The translations under genes and the position numbers were made by a program. Shown here piece after piece: positions 7,202 through 17,619 of a stretch of 64,000 nt of DNA. The notes beneath the pieces are model-generated. The model was given only the letters and a program-made list of their open reading frames with translations, did no database searches and was not told where the DNA came from. Every line of letters starts with the position of its first letter. Position 1 is the stretch's first letter. Source of the stretch: Alteraurantiacibacter aquimixticola (lineage in GTDB: Bacteria; Pseudomonadota; Alphaproteobacteria; Sphingomonadales; Sphingomonadaceae); contig NZ_SSHH01000001.1 in assembly GCF_004965515.1 (NCBI RefSeq), positions 871,280-935,279 of the forward strand, in the 5' to 3' direction.

Positions 7202-7217
7202 TGGCACGCCCGTTGCA
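7202..7217 (+). promoter_or_regulatory. Sigma-54 promoter of nifHDK operon
   Basis: TGGCACG-N4-TTGCA is a full match to the -24/-12 consensus. About 145 nt of leader separate it from the nifH ATG. Confidence 0.95.
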
Positions 7218-7354
7218 ACGCAGCATCCGCAGCCGCGACGCGATGAGATCAACGTGACGCGCCTGACCCGCCGCTGACCAAGACGAAGCGACGGGAGAGT
7301 GTTCGGGCAGGAGGAGCCGGTCCGGACGGAAGATGGCTCAAACATGAAAGTTAG

Positions 7355-8239
<885 letters not shown>

Positions 8240-8258
8240 TCGCAGGCACTTCCCGATC

Positions 8259-8296
8259 CCCGGGCCCCTTCTCCCGAATCCAGGAAGGGGCCCGGG
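8259..8296 (+). other. Strong hairpin between nifH and nifD
   Basis: A perfect 13-bp GC-rich stem (CCCGGGCCCCTTC with its complement) encloses a 12-nt loop. No T-run follows, so it is not a simple terminator. Hairpins at this place can stabilise the upstream nifH message and raise its yield over nifDK. Confidence 0.85.
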
Positions 8297-8323
8297 CCAC
8301 CGGATCAACCAGGAGTTGAAGCA

Positions 8324-9823
8324 ATGAGCGTCTCGAACACCACCGACATCGCGGAAGCCAAGGAACGCAACCGTGCGTTGATCCAGGAAGTGCTGGAGGT
8401 TTATCCCGCGAAAACAGCCAAGCGCCGCGCCAAGCACCTCAACGTGCATGAGGAAGGCAATTCCGATTGCGGCGTGAAGTCCAACATCAAGTCCATCCCG
8501 GGCGTCATGACCATTCGCGGTTGCGCCTATGCCGGCTCGAAGGGCGTGGTCTGGGGGCCGATCAAGGACATGATCCATATCAGCCACGGGCCCGTAGGCT
8601 GCGGCCAGTATAGCTGGGCCGCCCGCCGCAACTATTACATCGGCACGACCGGCATCGACACTTTCGTCACCATGCAGTTCACCTCCGATTTCCAGGAGAA
8701 GGACATCGTCTTCGGCGGCGACAAGAAGCTGGCCAAGATCATTGACGAGATCGAGCAGCTCTTCCCGCTGAACAAGGGCATCACGGTGCAGTCCGAATGC
8801 CCGATCGGCCTGATCGGCGATGACATCGAGGCGGTCAGCAAGAGCAAGAGCAAGGAGTACGAAGGCAAGACCATCGTGCCGGTCCGCTGCGAAGGTTTCC
8901 GCGGCGTGTCGCAATCGCTGGGCCACCACATCGCCAATGACGCGGTGCGCGACTGGGTGTTCGACAAGCAGGACGGCAAGCCCGCCGCTTTCGAACCCTC
9001 GCCCTACGATGTCGCCATTATCGGCGATTACAATATCGGCGGCGATGCCTGGTCCAGCCGCATCCTGCTGGAGGAAATGGGCCTGCGCGTGATCGCGCAA
9101 TGGTCAGGCGATGGCTCGATCGCAGAGCTGGAGGCGACGCCCAAGGCGAAGCTCAACGTCCTCCACTGCTACCGCTCGATGAACTACATCAGCCGGCACA
9201 TGGAGGAGAAATACGGTATTCCCTGGGTGGAGTACAATTTCTTCGGCCCCACCAAGATCGAGGAATCGCTGCGCAAGATCGCCAGCTATTTCGACGAGAA
9301 GATCCAGGAAGGCGCCGAGCGCGTCATCGCCAAGTACAAGGCCCTGACCGATGCGGTGATCGCCAAGTACAAGCCCCGTCTCGAGGGCAAGAAGGTGATG
9401 CTCTATGTTGGCGGCCTGCGTCCGCGCCACGTGATCGGGGCCTATGAGGACCTGGGCATGGAAGTGGTCGGCACCGGCTACGAATTCGGCCACAATGACG
9501 ATTACCAGCGCACCGCCCAGCATTACGTGAAGGACGGCACGCTGATCTATGACGATGTGACCGGTTACGAATTCGAGAAGTTCGTCGAGAAGATCCAGCC
9601 CGACCTCGTCGGTTCCGGCATCAAGGAAAAGTACGTCTTCCAGAAGATGGGCGTGCCGTTCCGCCAGATGCACAGCTGGGACTATTCCGGCCCCTATCAC
9701 GGCTATGACGGCTTCGCGATTTTCGCCCGCGACATGGACATGGCGATCAACTCGCCCGTCTGGAAGATGTCGCCGACCCCCTGGAAGGAAGATCCGGAAT
9801 ACGTGGCCATCGCTGCGGAGTGA
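8324..9823 (+). CDS. nifD: NifD, MoFe protein alpha subunit
   Basis: NifD forms the alpha2beta2 MoFe protein with NifK and holds the FeMo-cofactor where N2 is reduced. In the 499-residue product the P-cluster ligands are C67, C93 and C159. The cofactor ligands are C282 (in [10 protein letters not shown]) and H450 (in [13 protein letters not shown]). The offsets match Azotobacter NifD plus a few N-terminal residues. AGGAGTTGAAGCA precedes the ATG. The molybdenum type is supported by its length, the nifK, nifE, nifN and nifQ context, and the absence of a delta-subunit gene. Confidence 0.99.
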   Translation: MSVSNTTDIAEAKERNRALIQEVLEVYPAKTAKRRAKHLNVHEEGNSDCGVKSNIKSIPGVMTIRGCAYAGSKGVVWGPIKDMIHISHGPVGCGQYSWAARRNYYIGTTGIDTFVTMQFTSDFQEKDIVFGGDKKLAKIIDEIEQLFPLNKGITVQSECPIGLIGDDIEAVSKSKSKEYEGKTIVPVRCEGFRGVSQSLGHHIANDAVRDWVFDKQDGKPAAFEPSPYDVAIIGDYNIGGDAWSSRILLEEMGLRVIAQWSGDGSIAELEATPKAKLNVLHCYRSMNYISRHMEEKYGIPWVEYNFFGPTKIEESLRKIASYFDEKIQEGAERVIAKYKALTDAVIAKYKPRLEGKKVMLYVGGLRPRHVIGAYEDLGMEVVGTGYEFGHNDDYQRTAQHYVKDGTLIYDDVTGYEFEKFVEKIQPDLVGSGIKEKYVFQKMGVPFRQMHSWDYSGPYHGYDGFAIFARDMDMAINSPVWKMSPTPWKEDPEYVAIAAE

Positions 9824-9859
9824 CGGCCCACCCTCAACCCATGATCCAAGGAGGCACCG

Positions 9860-11419
9860 ATGCCCCAGAATGCTGACCAGGTGCTCGACCATTTCGAGCT
9901 GTTCCGCGGGCCCGAATACAAGGAAATGCTCGCGAAGAAGAAGGCGGAGTTCGAAAACCCCTATCCGGACGAGGAAATCGACCGGGTTCGCGAATGGGCG
10001 AAGACCGAGGAGTACAAGGAGCTCAACTTCAGCCGCGAGGCGCTGACGGTCAATCCGGCCAAGGCCTGCCAGCCGCTGGGCGCGGTCTTCGCTGCGGTCG
10101 GCTTCGAAGGGACGCTGCCCTTCGTCCACGGGTCGCAGGGCTGCGTCGCCTATTACCGCTCGCACTTCTCGCGCCATTTCAAGGAGCCGACATCCTGCGT
10201 CTCCTCATCCATGACCGAGGATGCGGCGGTGTTCGGCGGCTTGAACAACATGGTGGACGGCCTTGCCAACACCTACAACATGTACAAGCCGAAGATGATC
10301 GCGGTCAGCACCACCTGCATGGCCGAAGTCATCGGGGACGACCTCAACGCCTTCATCAAGACGGCGCGGGAGAAGGAATCCATCCCGATGGATTTCGACA
10401 TTCCCTTCGCCCACACGCCCGCATTCGTCGGCAGCCACATCACCGGCTATGACAATGCACTGAAGGGCGTCCTGGAATATTTCTGGGACGGCAAGGCCAA
10501 GATGGCGGAGCCGCTGACGCGCAAGGCCAACACGAAGATCAACTTCGTGGGCGGGTTTGATGGCTACACGGTCGGCAACCAGCGCGAAGTGCGCCGGATC
10601 TTCGACCTGCTGGGCGTCGAATACACTATGCTGTGCGATCCGTCCGACGTGTGGGACACGCCCACCGATGGCGAATTCCGCATGTATGACGGCGGCACCA
10701 CGCTGGAGGATACGGCCAACGCGATCCACGCCAAGGCGACGATTTCGATGCAGGAATACTGCACCGAAAAGACGCTGCCCTTCATCGCCGGACACGGCCA
10801 GGAAGTCGCCGCCTTCAACCATCCCATCGGGATCGAGGCGACCGACAAGTTCATCATGGAAGTCGCCCGGCTTGCCGGCGTGAAGATCCCTGACGAACTG
10901 GCCAAGGAACGCGGCCGGCTGGTCGATGCAGTGGCGGATTCAAACGCCCATATCCATGGCAAGAAGTTCGCAATCTATGGCGATCCGGACCTCTGTTACG
11001 GCCTTGCGCAGTTCATCATGGAACTGGGCGGGGAACCCAATGTCGTGCTCGCCACCAATGGCGGCAAGAAGTGGGCCGCGAAGATGCAGGAGCTGTTCGA
11101 CAGCTCGCCCTTCGGAGCCAATTGCCAGGCCTATCCCGGCAAGGATCTGTGGCACATGCGCTCGCTGATCTTCACCGAGAAGCCCGATTTCATCATCGGC
11201 AACACCTACGGAAAGTATCTGGAGCGTGACACGGGCGTGCCGCTGATCCGGCTCGGTTTCCCGATCTTCGATCGCCACCACAAGCACCGCTACCCGGTGT
11301 GGGGTTACCAGGGCGGCCTGAATGTCCTGGTGACGATCCTCGACCGGATCTTCGAGCACATGGATGCGACCACGAACGATCCGGCGCTCACCGACTACAG
11401 CTACGACATCATCCGTTGA
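9860..11419 (+). CDS. nifK: NifK, MoFe protein beta subunit
   Basis: NifK shares the P-cluster with NifD and completes the MoFe tetramer. The 519-residue product has the P-cluster ligands C70, C95 and C153, the same numbers as Azotobacter NifK. The N-terminal region includes the extended arm characteristic of molybdenum NifK ([10 protein letters not shown]). It lies 36 nt after nifD with AAGGAGGCACCG before the ATG. The downstream gene is nifE; nifT, which often follows nifK, is absent. Confidence 0.99.
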   Translation: MPQNADQVLDHFELFRGPEYKEMLAKKKAEFENPYPDEEIDRVREWAKTEEYKELNFSREALTVNPAKACQPLGAVFAAVGFEGTLPFVHGSQGCVAYYRSHFSRHFKEPTSCVSSSMTEDAAVFGGLNNMVDGLANTYNMYKPKMIAVSTTCMAEVIGDDLNAFIKTAREKESIPMDFDIPFAHTPAFVGSHITGYDNALKGVLEYFWDGKAKMAEPLTRKANTKINFVGGFDGYTVGNQREVRRIFDLLGVEYTMLCDPSDVWDTPTDGEFRMYDGGTTLEDTANAIHAKATISMQEYCTEKTLPFIAGHGQEVAAFNHPIGIEATDKFIMEVARLAGVKIPDELAKERGRLVDAVADSNAHIHGKKFAIYGDPDLCYGLAQFIMELGGEPNVVLATNGGKKWAAKMQELFDSSPFGANCQAYPGKDLWHMRSLIFTEKPDFIIGNTYGKYLERDTGVPLIRLGFPIFDRHHKHRYPVWGYQGGLNVLVTILDRIFEHMDATTNDPALTDYSYDIIR

Positions 11420-11470
11420 TCGGAGAGCCGTAGCCAACTGCCACAGCCGGGTTCGAAAGGACGAGATGAG

Positions 11471-12946
11471 ATGGCCACAACCACACCCTCACTGAACCAG
11501 ACCATCCAGGACGTCTTCAACGAACCCGGCTGCGGCAAGAACCAGGCGAAGTCGGAAAAGGAACGCAAGAAGGGCTGCACCAAGCAGCTTCAGCCCGGGG
11601 GAGCGGCAGGCGGCTGCGCCTTTGACGGCGCCAAGATCGCTCTCCAGCCGATCACGGACGTTGCCCATCTCGTCCACGGACCCATCGCTTGCGAGGGGAA
11701 CAGCTGGGACAATCGCGGCGCGAAGAGTTCCGGCGCGCGGACATATCGCACCGGCTTCACCACCGACATGGATGAGAACAGCATCGTCTTCGGCGGGGAG
11801 AAGAAGCTCTACAAGTCGATCCGCGAGATCGTGGAGAAATACGATCCGCCCGCGATCTTCGTCTACCAGACCTGCGTGCCCGCCATGATCGGCGACGATA
11901 TCGACGCGGTGTGCAAGGCCGCGAGCGAGAAGTTCGGCACGCCCTGCATCCCCATCCAGTCGCCCGGCTTTGTCGGACCGAAGAACCTCGGTAACAAGCT
12001 CGCGGGCGAAGCGCTGCTGCGCCACGTGATCGGCACGCAGGAGCCGGAATACACGACGCCCTACGACATCAACATCATCGGCGAATACAATCTGGCCGGA
12101 GAATTGTGGCAGGTAAAGCCGCTGCTGGACGAACTGGGCATTCGTATCCTCTCCTGCATTTCAGGGGACGCGAAGTACAAGGAGGTCGCCTGGTCGCATC
12201 GCGCGAAGGCGGCGATGATGGTCTGCTCCAAGGCGATGATCAACGTCGCCCGCAAGATGGAGGAACGCTACGACATCCCCTTCTTCGAGGGCAGTTTCTA
12301 CGGCATCGAAGACATGTCCGACAGCCTGCGCGAAATCGCCCGCCTGCTGGTCGAGCGCGGCGCCGATGCAGAGCTGATCGACCGCACCGAAGCGGTGATC
12401 ACGCGCGAGGAAGCGCGCGCCTGGGCGGCGATCGAACCCTACAGGCAGCGCCTTTCCGGCAAGAAGGTGCTCCTCATTACCGGCGGGGTGAAGAGCTGGT
12501 CCGTGGTCGCCGCGCTGCAGGAAGCCGGGATGGAAATCGTCGGCACCTCGGTCAAGAAATCGACGCGTGAGGACAAGGAGAAGATCAAGAAGATCATGGG
12601 CGACGATGCCCATATGTACGACGATCTTACCCCTCGCGAGATGTACCGCATGCTGCGCAAGGCCGAGGCCGACATCATGCTGTCGGGCGGGCGCTCACAA
12701 TTCATCGCGTTGAAGGCCAGCATGCCCTGGCTCGACATCAACCAGGAACGCCACGCTGCCTATGCCGGCTATCACGGCATGGTCGAACTGGTGCAGGAGA
12801 TCGACCGCTCGCTCTCCAATCCCGTGTGGCAGGAAGTGCGCCGCCCGGCGCCCTGGGCGGGCGAGGAGGCGAGCTGGCAGGACCGTGCGATCGGGGAGAG
12901 CGCGGATATGCCGCGCGAGCCAACAGCGCCCGCAAAGGCGGCGTGA
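11471..12946 (+). CDS. nifE: NifE, FeMo-cofactor scaffold subunit
   Basis: With NifN it forms the NifEN scaffold on which NifB-co is converted to FeMo-co by adding Mo and homocitrate. The 491-residue product is NifD-like, with an N-terminal cysteine-rich stretch (EPGCGKNQAKSEKERKKGCTKQ), GPIACEGNSWDNRG and YQTCVPAMIGDD. It begins 51 nt after nifK, preceded by AAAGGACGAGATGAG. Its stop overlaps the nifN start (TGATG). The alanine- and proline-rich tail is not conserved. Confidence 0.98.
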   Translation: MATTTPSLNQTIQDVFNEPGCGKNQAKSEKERKKGCTKQLQPGGAAGGCAFDGAKIALQPITDVAHLVHGPIACEGNSWDNRGAKSSGARTYRTGFTTDMDENSIVFGGEKKLYKSIREIVEKYDPPAIFVYQTCVPAMIGDDIDAVCKAASEKFGTPCIPIQSPGFVGPKNLGNKLAGEALLRHVIGTQEPEYTTPYDINIIGEYNLAGELWQVKPLLDELGIRILSCISGDAKYKEVAWSHRAKAAMMVCSKAMINVARKMEERYDIPFFEGSFYGIEDMSDSLREIARLLVERGADAELIDRTEAVITREEARAWAAIEPYRQRLSGKKVLLITGGVKSWSVVAALQEAGMEIVGTSVKKSTREDKEKIKKIMGDDAHMYDDLTPREMYRMLRKAEADIMLSGGRSQFIALKASMPWLDINQERHAAYAGYHGMVELVQEIDRSLSNPVWQEVRRPAPWAGEEASWQDRAIGESADMPREPTAPAKAA

Positions 12947-14325
12947 TGGCCCAGATCGTCAAATCCACCAAGGCCTGCACGGTCAATCCGCTCAAGATGA
13001 GCCAGCCGATCGGCGGCGCGCTAGCCTTCATGGGCATGCGCGGGGCCATGCCGCTGCTGCATGGATCGCAGGGCTGCACCAGCTTCGGGCTGGTGCTGTT
13101 CGTCCGCCATTTCCGCGAGGCGATCCCGTTGCAGACCACCGCCATGTCCGAAGTGGCGACGGTGCTGGGCGGGTTCGAGAATGTCGAACAGGCGGTGCTC
13201 AACATCGTCAAGAAGACCGGCCCAGAACTCATCGGCATCTGCTCCACCGGCGTGACCGAGATCAAGGGTGACGACCTCGCCGGTTTCGTAACACAAATCC
13301 GCGATCGTCATCCGGAACTGGCCGATCTGGCGCTGGTGCAGGTTGGAACACCCGATTTCACCGGCGCTTTCCAGGATGGTTGGGCGAAGGCCGTCAAGGC
13401 GTTGGTGGAGGGACTGGTGGAGCCCCCACCGGCGGATGCGAAGCGCGATGTGCGGCAGGTCAATGTGCTTCCTGGTTGCCACCTCACCCCCGGAGATATC
13501 GACGAGCTGCGCGATATCATTGAGGCTTTCGGGCTTGAGCCGACCTTCCTGCCCGACATTTCCGGATCGCTCGACGGCCATATTCCGGATGACTTCACGC
13601 CCACCACGCTCGGCGGCACGGGGAGGGAAGAGGCTGCCGCCATGGGCCTCGCGGGCTGGACCATCGCCATCGGCGAACAGATGCGGCCTGCGGCGGAAGC
13701 TCTGGAGAAGAAGGCGGGCGTGCCTTTCCGCCTGTTCGACCGCCTGACCGGCCTTGCGCCATGTGATGAACTGATCTGCTTCCTGTCGGAAATCTCCGGA
13801 CGTCCCGTTCCGCGCAAATATCGCCGTCAGCGCGGTCAGCTGGTCGATGCCATGCTGGACGGGCACTTTTCCATCGGCGGAACGCGGGTGGCGATCGGCG
13901 CGGAGCCGGACCTGCTGCACGCGCTGTCGCACTTCCTGCACGAAATGGGCGCTCAGATACGGACTGCGGTCACGACGACGCAGTCGCCCGTCCTTTCGGA
14001 ATTGCCCTGCGAAACGGTGCTGATCGGTGATCTCGAGGATCTCGAGGAAGGGGCAGGGGATGCGGACCTGCTGGTGACGCACAGCCATGGCCGACAAGCG
14101 GCGGAGCGGCTGCACATCCCCCATTTCAAAGTCGGCATCCCGATGTTCGACACGCTGGGCGCCGCCCATCTCGTCACCATTGGCTATCGCGGCACGCGCG
14201 ACCTGATCTTTACTCTCGGCAACATGCTGATGGAACATCATCACGAGCCGCAGCCCGAAGACTGGCGCGATGCCTGGCTGCAACTCACCACCGCCCCTTT
14301 GACCGAGGAGGAACCCGTCCCATGA
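12946..14325 (+). CDS. nifN: NifN, FeMo-cofactor scaffold subunit
   Basis: NifN is the NifK-like partner in the NifEN scaffold. The 459-residue product shows KACTVNPLKMSQPIGGALAF, HGSQGCTSFGLV and ICSTGVTEIKGDD, the family's N-terminal signatures. The frame is open further upstream inside nifE, but the ATG at 12946 overlaps the nifE stop and gives the expected N-terminus. The stop overlaps nifX by 4 nt. Coupled translation with nifE fits the equimolar complex. Confidence 0.98.
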   Translation: MAQIVKSTKACTVNPLKMSQPIGGALAFMGMRGAMPLLHGSQGCTSFGLVLFVRHFREAIPLQTTAMSEVATVLGGFENVEQAVLNIVKKTGPELIGICSTGVTEIKGDDLAGFVTQIRDRHPELADLALVQVGTPDFTGAFQDGWAKAVKALVEGLVEPPPADAKRDVRQVNVLPGCHLTPGDIDELRDIIEAFGLEPTFLPDISGSLDGHIPDDFTPTTLGGTGREEAAAMGLAGWTIAIGEQMRPAAEALEKKAGVPFRLFDRLTGLAPCDELICFLSEISGRPVPRKYRRQRGQLVDAMLDGHFSIGGTRVAIGAEPDLLHALSHFLHEMGAQIRTAVTTTQSPVLSELPCETVLIGDLEDLEEGAGDADLLVTHSHGRQAAERLHIPHFKVGIPMFDTLGAAHLVTIGYRGTRDLIFTLGNMLMEHHHEPQPEDWRDAWLQLTTAPLTEEEPVP

Positions 14326-14726
14326 AAGTAGCTTTTGCCACGCAGGACCTTGAGCGGATCGATGCCCATTTCGGCTGGGCGCGCAACCTTGCGATCTATG
14401 ACCTCACGCCTGAAGGCTGGGCGCTCGACCGGGTCGAGGAGTTTTCCGGCGAGCTCAACGAGGACGGGAACGAAGACAAGCTGGAGCCCAAGCTCAAGGC
14501 GCTGGAAGGCGTGTCCATCCTTGTCGTCGCCGCGATTGGCGGCTCCGGCGCGGCGCGGGTCGTCGCCCAGAATATCCACCCGATGAAAGTGGCGGAGCCC
14601 GAGCCGATCGAGGGCATGCTCGCCAAGTTGCAGGATGTGCTCAAGGGCACGCCGCCGCCATGGTTGCGCAAGATCCTCGCCAAGTCGGGCGACCGCAATT
14701 TCGACTTCGAAGAGGAGGAGGCCTGA
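14322..14726 (+). CDS. nifX: NifX, FeMo-cofactor precursor carrier
   Basis: NifX binds NifB-co or VK-cluster and exchanges it with NifEN. The 134-residue product has the single dinitrogenase iron-molybdenum cofactor-binding domain: MKVAFATQD, DAHFGWARNLAIYDL and a VVAAIGGSGAARV strand-helix. The tail is acidic. It is ATGA-coupled to nifN and followed after 3 nt by the DUF269 gene, the usual order. Confidence 0.95.
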   Translation: MKVAFATQDLERIDAHFGWARNLAIYDLTPEGWALDRVEEFSGELNEDGNEDKLEPKLKALEGVSILVVAAIGGSGAARVVAQNIHPMKVAEPEPIEGMLAKLQDVLKGTPPPWLRKILAKSGDRNFDFEEEEA

Positions 14727-14729
14727 GCC

Positions 14730-15188
14730 ATGAGCGAAACGACCCTTGAAAAACCCGTCATCGAAGGCTTCGCAAAGGACCTGGTCGCCCAGATCCGCGC
14801 GGAGGACACCCATGGGTCATGGGACCGCAAGAGCGACATGGAACTGCTCGAACCTTTCATCGTCGACAAGGAGAAGCGCAAGCTGATCCCCATCATCGGC
14901 GATCCCGACCCCGATACGCTGTGGCGGCTGGAGCTCTACTATGGAGCACTCTGCCTCGCGATCGAGAAGCGCTGCGGCAAGATGGTGAGCCCGATGATGA
15001 AGATGAGCCATGAAGGCTTCGGCCGGATGGTGCTGATCTGTGGCCGGCTGGTGGTGTTGAGCAAGTCCTTGCGCGACGTTCACCGCTTCGGTTTCCTGAG
15101 CATGGAAAAGCTCAATGCGGAGGCGGAGAAGGTCATCACCAGCGCGATCGCAATGATCGAGCGCTTCCCCGAAGTCGCTGATTACTGA
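14730..15188 (+). CDS. NifX-associated protein (DUF269)
   Basis: The 152-residue product matches the NifX-associated DUF269 family: [35 protein letters not shown] and the late [18 protein letters not shown] segment. Members are almost always found next to nifX and are thought to assist cofactor synthesis; the biochemical role is not settled. Its place between nifX and a DUF683 gene is the standard arrangement. The start at 14730 follows the nifX stop by three bases. Confidence 0.93.
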   Translation: MSETTLEKPVIEGFAKDLVAQIRAEDTHGSWDRKSDMELLEPFIVDKEKRKLIPIIGDPDPDTLWRLELYYGALCLAIEKRCGKMVSPMMKMSHEGFGRMVLICGRLVVLSKSLRDVHRFGFLSMEKLNAEAEKVITSAIAMIERFPEVADY

Positions 15189-15199
15189 GGAGGAATCCC

Positions 15200-15403
15200 A
15201 TGTCCGATGTCGAAACGCTGAAAGCCGAGGTCAAGAAGCTCTCCGCCCGTGCGATGCAGGCCAAGATGGACCTGCATGACCTCTCGGAAGAGCTGCCGGT
15301 CGGCCTGGAAAACGTGATGGCGACCGCAGAGCGCGTGTGCGAGACCTACGCGGCACTGAACGAGGCCAAGGCCAGCCTGAAGACGATGGAAACGGCGTCA
15401 TGA
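15200..15403 (+). CDS. Small CCE_0567/DUF683-type nif protein
   Basis: This 67-residue all-helical protein has an N-terminal coiled-coil-like stretch (ETLKAEVKKLSARAMQAKM) followed by DLSEELPVG. It fits the DUF683 (CCE_0567) family, whose characterised member is a small helical metal-binding dimer linked to nitrogenase. GAGGAGGAAT precedes the ATG. The stop overlaps fdxB by 4 nt. Confidence 0.9.
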   Translation: MSDVETLKAEVKKLSARAMQAKMDLHDLSEELPVGLENVMATAERVCETYAALNEAKASLKTMETAS

Positions 15404-15687
15404 CTGCCCTCACCAGGGGCGGACGGGAATGGACGCCCGAATACCTCGTCGCCATCGATCCGGAAACCTGCATCGGCTGCGGCCGCTGCTTCAAGGTGTG
15501 CGGGCGCGATGTCATGACGCTGAAGGGGCTCAATGACGATGGCGATATCGTCGACCTCGACGATGAGGATGACGAAGAGGATATCGAGAAGCGTGTGATG
15601 GCGCTCGATGATGCCGATGCCTGTATCGGCTGCGGCGCCTGCGCCCGCGTTTGCCCGACCAATTGCCAGCAGCACGAAGCAGCCTGA
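15400..15687 (+). CDS. fdxB: Ferredoxin III, nif-specific 2[4Fe-4S]
   Basis: The 95-residue product has ligand sets C24, C27, C30, C34 and C75, C78, C81, C85. They are separated by a long, very acidic insert (GDIVDLDDEDDEED, about 48-61) typical of nif ferredoxin III. It probably supplies electrons for cofactor synthesis or to nitrogenase. The ATG at 15400 overlaps the DUF683 stop. The frame extends upstream but only as shadow. nifQ begins 5 nt downstream. Confidence 0.94.
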   Translation: MTALTRGGREWTPEYLVAIDPETCIGCGRCFKVCGRDVMTLKGLNDDGDIVDLDDEDDEEDIEKRVMALDDADACIGCGACARVCPTNCQQHEAA

Positions 15688-15692
15688 GGACG

Positions 15693-16310
15693 ATGGAGGC
15701 GGCGCAGCGTCACTATTCCGACCTGGTCCGGCGCGGACGCAAGCGCGGGGCGGACGCGTTCGACCTGCATGTGGCCGCAGCGATTGCGGCCATGGTGCTG
15801 GCGGAAGCCGAAACCGAGCAGGTGCCGCTGCCCGAGCGGATCGGCCTCGATTCCGGCGAGATCGCCAAGCTCAACGCGATGATGTTTCCCGGCGGCCTGC
15901 CCGCATCCTCTACCAGCCTGACGCCCGATCCGCAGGAAAAGGCGCTGCGCGACATATTGTGGATGTATTCCTCCGAAGCCTCCGCCTTCGAGATGCTGCT
16001 GTCGCGCATGATCGCCCGGCGCTGCCTGCGGCCCAACCATTTGTGGCAGGATCTCGGCCTGGCCGACCGGGGCGAGCTGTCGCAGCTGATGGAACGCCAT
16101 TTCGCCCGGCTGGCACGGCGCAATAGCGAGGACATGAAGTGGAAGAAGTTCTTCTACCGCATGATGTGCTCGGCCAAGGAATTCAGTCTGTGTGCCGCCC
16201 CCGTCTGCACCGAATGCGACGATTACGACGATTGTTTCGGTAGTGAGGAGGGGCCTGCGCTGCTCGCCCGCAATGCCGCCAGTCAGACACGCGAAAGCAT
16301 CGCCTCATGA
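15693..16310 (+). CDS. nifQ: NifQ, molybdenum donor for FeMo-co
   Basis: NifQ carries a Mo-Fe-S cluster and donates molybdenum to NifEN/NifH. The 205-residue product has the diagnostic C-x4-C-x2-C-x5-C near its end (CAAPVCTECDDYDDC). The helix MPGGLPASS-like stretch before it and SEASAFEMLLSRMIARR are also family features. ATG 15693 follows fdxB by 5 nt, and the stop overlaps the globin gene by 4 nt. Confidence 0.95.
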   Translation: MEAAQRHYSDLVRRGRKRGADAFDLHVAAAIAAMVLAEAETEQVPLPERIGLDSGEIAKLNAMMFPGGLPASSTSLTPDPQEKALRDILWMYSSEASAFEMLLSRMIARRCLRPNHLWQDLGLADRGELSQLMERHFARLARRNSEDMKWKKFFYRMMCSAKEFSLCAAPVCTECDDYDDCFGSEEGPALLARNAASQTRESIAS

Positions 16311-16699
16311 CAACGGACGCCCTCGACTCCGAAGCGCGCATTTCCGCCATGGTCCGGCGCTTCTACGAGCTGGCCCTGTCCGATGACCTGCTTGGCCCGA
16401 TGTTCCGCGCGGAGATCGCGGATTTCGAAGAGCACTTCACCATCGTTGATGATTTCTGGTCGCATGCCTTGCTCGGCACGGACCGCTACCAGCGCGGCAC
16501 CGCCTATTCGCATCATGTCCACCTGAAGGTGGAGGAGGCGCATTTTACCCGCTGGCTGGCGGCATTCGAGCAGGCGGCGGAAGAGATGCTGCCGCCGGAG
16601 CTGGCTGAGAAGGCCCTCAAGCGTGCGCGGCATATGACGCAGAGCTTTCGCTACGGCCTGCTGCCGCTGGGCCAGCCGCATGGGGTGCAGCCAGCATGA
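16307..16699 (+). CDS. Truncated hemoglobin, group 3-like
   Basis: The 130-residue product fits the 2-on-2 globin fold: ISAMVRRFYELALSDDLLGPMF at the N-terminus, DDFWSHALLG in the middle and HLKVEEAHFTRWLAAF around the probable proximal histidine. Group III members bind O2, NO or CO tightly. Embedded in the nif operon by two 4-nt overlaps (nifQ, Rieske), it may scavenge O2 or NO near nitrogenase. That function is inferred from context only. Confidence 0.88.
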   Translation: MTTDALDSEARISAMVRRFYELALSDDLLGPMFRAEIADFEEHFTIVDDFWSHALLGTDRYQRGTAYSHHVHLKVEEAHFTRWLAAFEQAAEEMLPPELAEKALKRARHMTQSFRYGLLPLGQPHGVQPA

Positions 16700-17106
16700 G
16701 CGGCGAGGCCATCTTCGCCATCTGCTCCGCGGAGGACATTCCGAACCGCCGGGCCTTGCCCTTCGTCCTGGCGAAGCGCGACGAGAACGGTTTGGTCGCC
16801 CCCTGGCCGATATTCATCCTGCGCTGGGGCAAGCATGTCCGCGCCTATGAGAACCGCTGTCCGCACCAGGACGAACATCTCGACTGGGAGCGCGGCGAGT
16901 TCCTCGACGGGGAAGGCACCCGCATCCAGTGCGGCAAGCATGGCGCGCTGTTCGATCTGGGAACCGGTGAATGCGTGGACGGGCCTTGCCTCGGCGCGCA
17001 TCTGACCGCGATCGAGACATTGATCGACGAGGACGGCGATATCTGCCTGGCCGGCGTCGCACTGGAGGAAGAGGACGAGGTCGATAGCGGGCAGGGCTGC
17101 GAATAG
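16696..17106 (+). CDS. Rieske-type 2Fe-2S protein
   Basis: The 136-residue soluble protein has the Rieske ligands C55-x-H57 (RCPHQDEHLDW) and C79-x2-H82 (QCGKHGALFDLGTGEC). Its size and lack of other domains place it with stand-alone Rieske ferredoxins. It is the last gene of the nifHDKENX operon and ends exactly before the stop of the convergent TPR gene. A role in electron flow, perhaps reduction of the adjacent globin, is possible but unproven. Confidence 0.92.
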   Translation: MSGEAIFAICSAEDIPNRRALPFVLAKRDENGLVAPWPIFILRWGKHVRAYENRCPHQDEHLDWERGEFLDGEGTRIQCGKHGALFDLGTGECVDGPCLGAHLTAIETLIDEDGDICLAGVALEEEDEVDSGQGCE

Positions 17107-17619
17107 TCAGGCGCTCGCCCCGGCCGCAAGCTCGCCTATCACCTGCCAGCCGACCAGCCCCTGCGGATCGAGTTCGGCTAGCCTTTCCAGCATTGCGCGC
17201 GCGTCCCTTTCCCGTCCGTCCTTCAATGCGATGAAGGCGAGCGCCTTCAGCGTGTAGAGCGCAAAGCGGCCCGGCCCCTCCGCCGATCCGGACAATGGCG
17301 GCCAGTCGCGCCAATCGGCAGGCCAGCCAGCCTGGCGGCACGCCTCTGCCAGTCCGGCGAGGGCGGCTGCGCGAGCTTCCGCCAGCCGCCCGCCATAGGT
17401 GTGGATCTTGTAGAGGCACAGATAGGCAGGCAGCGCCGCCGGATCCTGCTCCAGCGCGGCGCGGAAGCAGGCATCGGCGGCGGCGTTGTCGTGGCGATGT
17501 GCCCGCACGCCCTCTTGCAGCAGGGCGTGCACCTGCGGGGGCAGGGGGCCGAAATCCACGCCCTCGAAAGGAGCGTCGCTGAGCGTCACCTTGCCTGCCT
17601 CAGACAGGCCGGTTCTCAT
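17107..17619 (-). CDS. TPR-like nif-cluster protein, paralogue of 2348-2908
   Basis: The product has 170 residues from the ATG at 17619; the frame remains open to 17703, but that would run deep into the upstream gene. Helical repeats occur at YLCLYKIHTYGGRLAEARAA and in the C-terminal helix pair ending in AELDPQGLVGWQVIGEL. The order and spacing match the other TPR gene, so the two are paralogues. It overlaps the end of the 17600-18208 gene by 20 nt and is probably cotranscribed with it. Function is unknown; it is likely a binding or assembly factor. Confidence 0.78.
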   Translation of the reverse strand: MRTGLSEAGKVTLSDAPFEGVDFGPLPPQVHALLQEGVRAHRHDNAAADACFRAALEQDPAALPAYLCLYKIHTYGGRLAEARAAALAGLAEACRQAGWPADWRDWPPLSGSAEGPGRFALYTLKALAFIALKDGRERDARAMLERLAELDPQGLVGWQVIGELAAGASA

